Source: Bombyx mori (lineage: Eukaryota > Arthropoda > Insecta > Lepidoptera > Bombycidae). Taken from it: DNA of 64,000 nucleotides. Of the stretch, positions 29,486 to 39,108 are shown piece by piece. Location: the NCBI RefSeq assembly GCF_030269925.1, contig NC_085135.1, forward strand, positions 9,052,753 through 9,116,752, given 5' to 3'. Under the pieces are notes generated by a model, which saw only the letters and a list, made by a program, of their open reading frames with translations, was not told the DNA's origin and ran no database searches. The translations under genes and the position numbers were made by a program. The stretch's first letter is position 1. Every line of letters starts with the position of its first letter.

Positions 29486-30376
29486 TGCCCGTATCTTTAG
29501 ACGTTTCGTAAAATAGTCCTCCACTCTTAACTCATCCGATGATGCTCCAGAATTCCCTCCAAACTTACTCGAGTTTGGTATTTTTAGTTGACCATTACAA
29601 TATTCCTCAACTGACCTCGAGTTAGGTAATAATGATGAAAATTTGATCAAGCTAGCATCAAACCCATAGAGTTCTGTAGTCTATGGTCATTGTTTAATGT
29701 CAAAGTCAAGCTGCCGCTGTCTGTTTGACACTAGATGAACTTGTTTGATGTTTTGGTTGCTGAGTTATTCGTAAATATGTGTGCGTGCGGTAAATCTGAA
29801 AGTGTATTATTTATTTTCTAACCTATTATTATTTTAGATTTCGGATCCGGCTTTGTATTTTTATTCGCCGCTTTTGTGTGATTTTGGTTGCATCGTGTTG
29901 TTGAAGTGCTTTTCCACAACCACCAGTTTATTATTATTTAAATAAAACTTATAATCGCATTGACTTTATTTATCAGGTAGTAAGCAAAATATGACTCTTA
30001 TGTAGGTAAATAAAATAAAGAGTTTCAAATGTCTAACCTCGAACTATTTACGTTATTAATAAATATTATCAAACTTAAATTATCAAAATATGCGCGAATC
30101 ATGCACAGATCCAGGCCATTGCACAACAATATCATATATTTCCATTTGCGGTCCACATACTATTTGGACATCGATAGAAAACCAGCCTTGAGGAACGTTC
30201 AAGGTACGTCGCGACGTACCTTAACTTGACAGTTCGGTCACTTCACTCCGGTTAGGAAATTTTTCCAAGGACGTTTGAGTGGAGTTTATTTTTACGACTA
30301 ATCATACCAAAACGCGTGTTGGAGGTTGAGTCGAGTCGAGTTAAGCTCGTGTAAACGACTAAAGATACGGGTGTAA
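29486..30376. mobile_element. DNA-transposon-like insertion in gag
   Basis: 891 bp absent from the left-arm gag. The inverted termini are CCCGTATCTTTAGACGTTT (29,488 on) and the complement of GTAAACGACTAAAGATACGGG (ending 30,371), with one internal mismatch. Two to five extra bases (TG / TGTAA) sit outside the termini. No clear target-site duplication and no transposase frame are seen, so it is probably a MITE. CCC ends recall piggyBac-like termini, but TTAA flanks are missing. It carries a perfect 22-bp palindrome at 30,201-30,222. Confidence 0.75.
30201..30222. repeat. perfect 22-bp palindrome
   Basis: The half-site AAGGTACGTCG is followed directly by its complement CGACGTACCTT with no loop. 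It could be cruciform or the centre of an inverted substructure of the MITE-like insertion. Confidence 0.9.
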
Positions 30377-32383
30377 ATCTACGAGACCAGTCCGCCTGAA
30401 TTTATTCATCATCCTCAGCGAGCGACGCCACGTTTATCGGGTAGTACCGTAGGCGAAGTTCCCGCCGGTACTTCGACTTCTTAGCATACATACGCGCGGA
30501 TGACGAAGCGGAAAATATTCAACTCGGGCGCCGGTGGCGGCCCGCCACGCGACGACAGCGCTGCGCCGAGCACCGTTCGAGTCCCCGCGCCTCGCTACAC
30601 GAACACTGATAATGTATCATCTACGTCGATTGTTAAAAGACTGTTCTGTGTTTATTGCAAAAAGTACGGACATATTCGTGATGAGTGTTTAAAATTAGCG
30701 TCAAAAACGAAATTCGACAACGAAAATACGCAAGCTGTATCCTCGTGTTACGGGTGTGGTACCAAAGGTGTTACTCGGTCTCAGTGTACAAAGTGTAACG
30801 CAAGTTATTACGCCGTCGACGCTGCACGGACCCGATGAGTCACATCCGATTTACCTATTGGTAAAGTAAATACACAGCTGTCAAGTTCAGTGAACTCTAT
30901 TCATCGCGACAGCTCGTTGCATACAGCTTGCACTTCAAACACCGTAAAGTCGTCCATTTATATTAATAATCGTAAACAATGTTTTGTTGATAATGAAAAT
31001 AATTATTATCCTACCGATTTTAAGGCGATTCTTCCTCCGCGCTTTTTCGGTACTGATAACAAGGTTAGACTTCAAAATTATTCTAGACTTAATCATAATA
31101 TAAACAATAATATTAGTTCTAGGAATGGGCCCCTGATGCGTTACTCGAGTGGTACCGAACCAAAACATAGTTATTCCGAGGTACCAAGTGGCCGCGATAG
31201 GGTGACCATGATGAACGAAAATAGGGTGACCATGGAAAACGTCGGACATTTTTCGACGATTAATTCTAATGTGAAAAGTGTTGCCCAGAGTAACTCTACT
31301 GAGCACCAGGTTAGGTTAAGACCAATTTTAAGTGTTCAAATTTTAGGTATACGAGGTAATGCTTTGTTGGATACGGGAGCTAAGAGTAGCGTTACCGATG
31401 CGTTGCTTTATGAATTGCTGTTAAAGCATAACCATCCGTGTGAGGAAACCAGGCGTCGGGTGAGGCTTGCAGACGGTTCCGCGCGCACCCGCCGAGTTTT
31501 GCTCACTACTCTAGAAGTAAGGATAAGTCCCGAAGGGTCAGTAACCCTTGAATTTACTGTTTTTCCAGATGCTCAAAATAATGAAACTTTGCTTGGCATG
31601 GATTTTTTGGTGGCGGCAGGTATTGTGCTTGACTTTGCTTCATCCACTTGGCATTTTTCGGGAAAACGGGTTACCTATCCAATTGAATATGAGTGCCCTA
31701 AGCCATGCATGTTTGCTTCTACTGCTGACTTCCTGCGTGATGTTATCATTCTATGCTTGGTTCTATGCTTGGCTCCGATGAACGGCAGCAGCTATCACAT
31801 TTATTGCAGCAGAATGGAGACATCTTTAGGGTGGGGGGAGCCCCAACCCTTTACGCCGAGCACCACATTGATACCGGTGATCATCCGCCTATATCGGTAC
31901 CGCCGTATAGGCTCACTCCTGTGCTTCAACAGCGAGGAGAGGTTCTCGCAATCGATTTGTTCGGGCCACTGCCAGAAGGAGAGCAGGGGGAGCGATGGGT
32001 ACTCCTGGTAGAGGATGTAGCTACAAGATGGGTAGAACTCTACGCACTTGTTGATGCCACCGCCGTGGCTTGCTCCCGAGTCCTACTGGAAGAGTATTTC
32101 CTTCGTTATGGCTTGCTTATGCGTCTAGGGGTGTAACACGTAAGTTCATGCCACGACGGGATAGCCCGTATCGCGTAGTAAAAATAGTTAGTCCTACAAC
32201 GTACTTCATAGCAGACTTGTCAAACAATGTCATCGGCAAGTATCACACCGCGGATTTAACCCACTCTCCGTCAAATTCAAGTACGGATCCAATTATGCCA
32301 AAGAGGCAGAGAGGAAGGCCGCGTCTTCAGACTAACAGTCCCAAGTTGGACTCGGGACGCGTTCCCAACTTGGAGGGGGAGTA
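30377..32383 (+). pseudogene. Gypsy gag remainder, protease and integrase scraps
   Basis: It resumes gag after the insertion. A small indel near 30,475-30,485 and a TCA-to-TGA stop at 30,836-30,838 break the frame relative to the left arm. The CCHC knuckle CVYCKKYGHIRDEC and its His-less partner are kept. From 30,890 the frame is open through the protease ALLDTGAKSSVTDALL and LLGMDFLVAAG. A small rearrangement at about 31,740-31,775 repeats TTCTATGCTTGG. The RT opening then joins the integrase core start (VLAIDLFGPLPEG) and, after a second deletion, an integrase C-terminal stretch ending near 32,330. It has the same deletion points as the left copy. Confidence 0.85.
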
Positions 32384-32598
32384 TGTAACGCAACGTTCCG
32401 TTTCGCGGGGCAACAGCAGCCAAAGAGAATGTGACTCAGGTCCGTGCCGCGACGACCCACCCCGCGCTACCCGCGCCCGCGCATCTGTTGCATCATTCGC
32501 ACCCCCATGCGCGCCAGACTTTGAAGCGGAATACACGCGTCCCCGGTCGATACCGGAACTGACAACCCGAGAGTCTCATACCAGTCGGGCACCTAACA
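32384..32598 (+). repeat. Gypsy LTR (3', right copy)
   Basis: Preceded by the polypurine tract GGAGGGGGAGTA. It is slightly shorter than the others because AATTAGTG-like bases near 32,506 are missing. Confidence 0.9.
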
Positions 32599-32714
32599 TT
32601 AAAACACTAATTAATTGAGCGTTTCATTAGCTTTTAAGCTGAGTGACTATTTATAATTTATTTTTATTAAGTAATAAATGAGCAAAAAATAATACTTAAC
32701 AAAAAGATATGAAA

Positions 32715-33758
32715 TCCGAACAAAAACAGTTTCACTGTAAAAAATTGCGCCAAGTCCACGTTTATAAAACTCATCTCAATAACATTTGCACTTTACAAAA
32801 AAAAGAAGACTTCAATAGCTTTCATTCTCTACAAAAAAATGTGAAAATAAAAAAATACCAAGAAACCGTCATAAAGATGAAAAAATTAAAAAAAAAATGT
32901 TGAAAATTTAAAAATAAAAAAATTAAAATTTTATCGTACTTGGCGCGCGTCATGAGTACCCCAAAATTTTTCGGAAGAATTTCAACCCGAGAAAAAAACC
33001 ATTTTGCTTTAATATACAGTGAAAGCTGAAAAAGTTACCCAGGTTGTCTTTTTCGCTCTTGTTAGCGTTTTATGAGAAATTGAGACAGAACTACGGTAAT
33101 TTTCAACAGCTCTCACTATATACCTATGGGCTATTATATGCCAAATCGACCACTTTTGCGTTCGACCCCTTTAGATTCAGCTGAAACTTTATTATTCTTT
33201 TCTACCCTTTGAAAAACATCTTTGAGAATTTTTTCAAATGTTTTGAAGCCAACGTATACATACGTATCGACTCGTAAGTAGCTTGTATTTGTATAAGCGA
33301 ACACGAGAGGGTGTTAAGTTCAAATCATAAAAGATGAGTGGGAAATGAAAAAAATTCAAATAACATACGTATGAGATGTCGATTTTACTTAACTTTTGTA
33401 AAACTTATTATGAAATAATAATTCATTAATTACATTTATGCATTTCATAGGTTGACCTACTTATAAATTTCTAAACATTGAAAGGATGTTCATTTATCCT
33501 GAAAAATTTGGGGTACTCAATGACGCGCGCCAAGTACGATAAAATTTTTATTTTTTTATTTTTAAATTTTCAACAATTTTTTTTTTATTTTTTCATCTTT
33601 ATGACGGTTTCTTGGTATTTTTTTATTTTCACATTTTTTTGTAGAGAATGAAAGCTATTGAAGTCTTCTTTTTTTTGTAAAGTGCAAATGTTATTGAGAT
33701 GAGTTTTATAAACGTGGACTTGGCGCAATTTTTTACAGTGAAACTGTTTTTGTTCGGA
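32715..33758. mobile_element. long-TIR non-autonomous DNA element, right copy
   Basis: A 1,044-bp counterpart of 16,261-17,307 with both ends TCCGAACAAAAACAGTTTCA. Its two TIRs share variants that the left copy lacks (TGTGAAAATAAAAAAATACC here, TGTGAAATACAAAAAAATAC there). Its outer terminus GTTCGGA is the exact end of the right palindrome arm, and the repeated spacer S follows at once. Confidence 0.85.
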
Positions 33759-33923
33759 TATACAATTTAGGAACCAGAAGTACCGTAGAATTAAATAAAA
33801 TTTCGCAACCTCAAAAAACTGTTCTGCTCACAGTAAACACAGTCGGTAGTCTGGCGCTCCGTTTACAACGTCAACGGGATTTTTGAACGGAACTTGGCGC
33901 CAGATTCTACCGAATCTGTGGAT
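33758..33923 (+). repeat. axis spacer S, copy 2
   Basis: 166 bp matching 27,084-27,249 in direct orientation. It is bounded on the left by the end of the long-TIR element and on the right by the first unit of the ~762-bp array. Confidence 0.9.
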
Positions 33924-36900
33924 CATGAATAACATGAATTTACGAGGCTTACTGATGTTTGGAATTTTATCCATCATTAGAATTTAGACAGTTTCACATT
34001 TTTTCTAATGCGCAATTTTGTTTATTATCGGCTTCGACGTTGTTTCGTTTTTGGCTGTGGAAAACTGTTTCCTAGTCTGACTCACTTAAATTCGATCTCA
34101 CTTTCTGATGCCACCGAACTTTTCTAATACACACGTTTTTGAGATAACCAGTCGATATGCATCGATTTTCAATAACTTGATCATAGAAATGCACGGTCGA
34201 TCTTATCTCACCTATTTGCAACTTCTACTTCGTTTATAATTCTCGGATCGCACGAAATCACTAGATCGATTGTATAGACTAAATGATGCTGATACAAAGA
34301 TGCATTGTTGCTAAACTTTATTAGTTCGCGGTCATAGAGACAAGGAAATCAATTGATAAACATGTTATTAAACTATTTTACTGCGTACAGGGTAGTAGAT
34401 ACTTACATACATTGTCATTCTTACAATAAGCATTAAAAAAAAACGTATTTTCGTTTTGTGCTGATTTTCTTTCATTGTTACCTCTTTTTGTCAATTCATA
34501 AAGTCATTCAGTGTAGTCAAATTCTTGCAATAGCTTTAATGTTGCGTTTGCTAATTTGATGTGCAATTTAGGGAACTTCAAACCAATATTCTTCTAGACT
34601 ACGTCTACAAGTCATAAATGTGTCTCTCATATTTTTGATTGAAGACTGAACAACTAAGAAAGTACGCTTATCGTTAATTCATCAATCATGAATAACATGA
34701 ATTTACGAGGCTTACTGATGTTTGGAATTTTATCCATCATCAGAATTTAGATAGTTTCACATTTTTTCTAATGCGCAATTTTGTTTATTATCGGCTTCGA
34801 CGTTGTTTCGTTTTTGGCTGTGGAAAACTGTTTCCTAGTCTGACTCACTTAAATTCGATCTCACTTTCTGATGCCACCGAACTTTTCTAATACACACGTT
34901 TTTGAGATAACCAGTCGATATGCATCGATTTTCAATAACTTGATCATAGAAATGCACGGGCGATCTTATCTCACCTGTTTGCAACTTCTACTTCGTTTAT
35001 AATTCTCGGATCGCACGAAATCACTAGATCGATTGTATAAACCAAATTATGCTGTTACAAAGATGTATTGTTGCTAAACTTTATTAGTTCGCGGTCATAG
35101 AGACAAGGAAATCAATTGATAAACATGTTATTAAACTATTCTACTGCGTGCAGGGTAGTAGATACTTACATACGTTGTCATTCTTACAATAAGCATTAAA
35201 AAAAACGTATTTTCGTTTTGTGCTGATTTTCTTTCATTGTTACCTCTTTTTGTCAATTCATAAAGTCATTCAGTGTAGTCAAATTCTTGCAATAGCTTTA
35301 ATGTTACGTTTGCTAATTTGATGTGCAATTTAGGGAACTTCAAACCAATATTCTTCTAGACTACGTCTACAAGTCATAAATGTGTCTCTCATATTTTTGA
35401 TTGAAGACTGAACAACTAAAAAAGTACGCTTATCGTTAATTCATCAATCATGAATAACATGAATTTACGAGGCTTACTGATGTTTGGAATTTTATCCATC
35501 ATTAGAATTTAGACAGTTTCACATTTTTTCTAATGCGCAATTTTGTTTATTATCGGCTTCGACGTTGTTTCGTTTTTGGCTGTGGAAAACTGTTTCCTAG
35601 TCTGACTCACTTAAATTCGATCTCACTTTCTGATGCCACCGAACTTTTCTAATACACACGTTTTTGAGATAACCAGTCGATATGCATCGATTTTCAATAA
35701 CTTGATCATAGAAATGCACGGGCGATCTTATCTCACCTGTTTGCAACTTCTACTTCGTTTATAATTCTCGGATCGCACGAAATCACTAGATCGATTGTAT
35801 AAACCAAATTATGCTGTTACAAAGATGTATTGTTGCTAAACTTTATTAGTTCGCGGTCATAGAGACAAGGAAATCAATTGATAAACATGTTATTAAACTA
35901 TTCTACTGCGTGCAGGGTAGTAGATACTTACATACGTTGTCATTCTTACAATAAGCATTAAAAAAAACGTATTTTCGTTTTGTGCTGATTTTCTTTCATT
36001 GTTACCTCTTTTTGTCAATTCATAAAGTCATTCAGTGTAGTCAAATTCTTGCAATAGCTTTAATGTTACGTTTGCTAATTTGATGTGCAATTTAGGGAAC
36101 TTCAAACCAATATTCTTCTAGACTACGTCTACAAGTCATAAATGTGTCTCTCATATTTTTGATTGAAGACTGAACAACTAAAAAAGTACGCTTATCGTTA
36201 ATTCATCAATCATGAATAACATGAATTTACGAGGCTTACTGATGTTTGGAATTTTATCCATCATTAGAATTTAGACAGTTTCACATTTTTTCTAATGCGC
36301 AATTTTGTTTATTATCGGCTTCGACGTTGTTTCGTTTTTGGCTGTGGAAAACTGTTTCCTAGTCTGACTCACTTAAATTCGATCTCACTTTCTGATGCCA
36401 CCGAACTTTTCTAATACACACGTTTTTGAGATAACCAGTCGATATGCATCGATTTTCAATAACTTGATCATAGAAATGCACGGTCGATCTTATCTCACCT
36501 ATTTGCAACTTCTACTTCGTTTATAATTCTCTGATCGCACGAAATCACTGGACCGATTGTATAAACCAAATGATGCTGATACAAAGATGTATTGTTGCTA
36601 AACTTTATTAGTTCGCGGTCAAAGAGACAAGGAAATCAATTGATAAACATGTTATTAAACTATTTTACTGCGTGCAGGGTAGTAGATACTTACATACGTT
36701 GTCATTCTTACAATAAGCATTAAAAAAAAGGTATTTTCGTTTTGTGCTGATTTTCTTTCATTGTTACCTCTTTTTGTCAATTCATAAAGTCATTCAGTGT
36801 AGTCAAATTCTTGCAATAGCTTTAATGTTGCGTTTGCTAATTTGATGTGCAATTTAGGGAACTTCAAACCAATATTCTTCTAGACTACGTCTACTAGTCA

Positions 36901-37842
36901 TAAATGTGTCTCTCATATTTTTGATTGAAGACTGAACAACTAAGAAAGTACGCTTATCGTTAATTCATCAATCATGAATAACATGAATTTACGAGGCTTA
37001 CTGATGTTTGGAATTTTATCCATCATCAGAATTTAGACAGTTTCACATTTTTTCTAATGCGCAATTTTGTTTATCATCGGCTTCGACGTTGTTTCGTTTT
37101 TGGCTGTGGAAAACTGTTTCTTAGTCTGACTCACTTAAATTCGATCTCACTTTCTGATCCAAGCGATAAATGCCACAGAACTTTCCTGATACATACGTTT
37201 TTGAGATAACCAGTCGATATGCATCGATTTCTAATAACTTCATCATAGAAATGCACGGTCGATCTTATCTCACCTATTTGCAATTTCTACTTCGTTTATA
37301 ATTCTCGGATCTTACGTAATCACTGGATCGATTGTATAAACCAAATGATGGTGATACAAAGATGCACTGTTGCTAAACTTTATTAGTTCTTGGTCATAGA
37401 GACAAGGAAATCAATTGATAAACATGTTATTAAACTATTTTACTGCGTGCAGGGTAGTAGATACTTACATACGTTGTCACTCTTACAATAAGCATTAAAA
37501 AAAACGTATTTTCGTTTTGTGCTGATTTTCTTTCATTGTTACCTCTTTTTGTCAATTCATAAAGTCATTCAGTGTAGTCGAATTCTTGCAATAACTTGAA
37601 TGTTGCGTTTGCTTATTTGATGTGCAATTTAGGAAACTTCAAACCAATAATCTTCTAGACTACGTCTACAAGTCATAAATGTGTCTCTGATATTTTATAT
37701 TGAAGACTGAACAACTAAGAAAGTACGCTTATCGTTAATTCAGCAATCATGAATAATATGAATTTACGAGGCTCACTGATGTTTGGAATTTTATCCATCA
37801 TCAGAATTTAGACAGTTTCACATTTTTTCTAATGCGCAATTG
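33922..37842 (+). repeat. ~762-bp tandem repeat array (5 units plus a partial)
   Basis: Units begin with ATCATGAATAACATGAATTT (one base varies in the last) at 33,922, 34,685, 35,447, 36,209, 36,971 and 37,746, giving periods of 763, 762, 762, 762 and 775. The last is cut after about 97 bp. Units 2 and 3 are the most alike. Unit 5 is the most diverged and carries a ~13-bp insertion near 37,160. The sequence is AT-rich with no long open frame on either strand. It resembles no element elsewhere in the window. It could be a satellite, or the template for a non-coding or small-RNA precursor; orientation is arbitrary. Confidence 0.95.
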
Positions 37843-38539
37843 TAGCTCCTAAGCAGTTAAAGAATTTTTCAAATCGGTTCAGTAGTTTGGAAGCCTATTC
37901 GAAACAAACAAACAAACAAATTTTTCCTCTTTATAATATTATAAGTATAGATTACTTTATTCTATCATTAACAGTTTTCGCAGAGCACGCGATATAAAGA
38001 ATATTTTAGGTGATTTATTTACACCTTGGGTTACATTATTGAAGTTTTAGTAAGGATCCCTAACTTTTTTCAAAAAATATTATACCCTATGTTACTCGGA
38101 AATACTGTAGCTTCTATACAGTGAAATAATTTTTCAAATCGGTTCAGTAGTTTAGAAGCCTATTCGAAACAAACAAACAAACAAATTTTTCCTCTTTATA
38201 ATATTATAAGTATAGATTACTTTATTCTATCATCAATAGTTTTCGCAGGGCACGTGATGTAAAGAATATATTAGGTGAATTTTTTACACCTTGGGTTACA
38301 TTATTGGAGTTTTAGTAAGGATCCCTAACTTTTTTCAAAAAATATTATACCCTATGTTACTCGGAAATACTGTAGCTTCTATACAGTGAAAGAATTTTTC
38401 AAATCGGTTCAGTAGTTTAGAAGCCTATTCGAAACAAACAAACAAACAAATCTTTCCTCTTTATAATATTAGTATAGAAGTATAGATTACTTTATTCTAT
38501 CGTAAATAGTTTTTGCAAGGCATGCGATGTAAAGAATAT
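37843..38539 (+). repeat. LINE-3'-end tandem array, left block (~3 units)
   Basis: ~265-bp units hold TTTTTCAAATCGGTTCAGTA at about 37,868, 38,130 and 38,394, a (CAAA)n stretch and TTTATAATATTA...TATAGAT. The latter looks like the 3' terminus of an RTE-type LINE or its SINE. Between termini is a fixed ~150-bp linker (TACTTTATTCTATC...GGTTACATTATTG). The block ends where the CR1-like element is inserted. Confidence 0.85.
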
Positions 38540-38562
38540 TTTATTTATTTATTTATTTATTT

Positions 38563-39108
38563 ATACATTGTGCACAAAACAAAACTTGTACACAGGCGGA
38601 CTTAATGCCATGGGCATTCTCTTCCAGTCGACCATAGGGTGGTGCAGAGATAATGCATGGTAGGTGCATTGACAAAAGAATAACAAACACAACAACAAAA
38701 CAAAAAAAAAAAAAAAAAAAGAACAAACTCAAAACAAAAATCTTCCTTAAAATAACATCTCAGTATTATAGAATACACATACTACAATTCAATATACCTA
38801 TAAATAAAATAGTAAAATACATACATACACATAATTACACACAATAATATACATGTAAAGTAATAATATATAAATACACATGAAAATACACAATTTAGTA
38901 TTATAGTTAAGAATGGCTAAAAGTAAATATATATAATATAATAATAATAATTGAAAAATGAAATAAACTAGTTTGGAGATGATTCTTCCAGTTTTTTGTG
39001 GATGTGTTCGCGAACTTTGAGTTTAAAAGTAAAGCGATTGCTGATCATCCTGATTTCTTTGGGAAGCGAATTCCATAATATTATGGACTGTACAAAGAAA
39101 GAAGAATG
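38563..39108 (-). other. CR1-like 3' UTR and lost C-terminal codons
   Basis: From 39,108 down to about 38,968 the sequence still encodes the C-terminal ~47 residues seen in the other copy, downstream of a nonsense codon. The rest is AT-rich 3' UTR with an A-rich run at 38,700-38,720. Confidence 0.7.

Larger units (their letters stand above)
28473..32598 (+). mobile_element. Ty3/Gypsy LTR retrotransposon, right copy, internally deleted
   Basis: A plus-strand counterpart of the left-arm element, with LTRs at 28,473-28,692 and 32,384-32,598. It has the same pol deletions. It lacks the Jockey insertion but carries an 891-bp DNA element in gag at 29,486-30,376. Its own length is about 3.24 kb. 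The short flanking match ACAC on both sides could be a 4-bp target-site duplication only if the LTR ends a few bases after CCTAACA; I regard this as unproven. Confidence 0.9.
16261..33758. repeat. giant imperfect inverted duplication (palindrome)
   Basis: Left arm 16,261-27,083, right arm 27,250-33,758, axis spacer 27,084-27,249. From outside inwards both arms show the same order: long-TIR element, ~115-bp spacer, Gypsy 3' LTR, pol remnant, gag, 5' LTR, ~1.2 kb AT-rich DNA. The arms differ in length because a Jockey copy (5.17 kb) sits only in the left arm and an 891-bp element only in the right. Spot comparisons near the axis show roughly two differences per 50-60 bases, so the arms are not a fresh exact copy. 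Confidence 0.9.

Noticed and set aside
16261..33758. Polinton/Maverick or other giant TIR transposon
   Set aside because: No polymerase B, ATPase or capsid genes; the arms consist of separate known retroelements.
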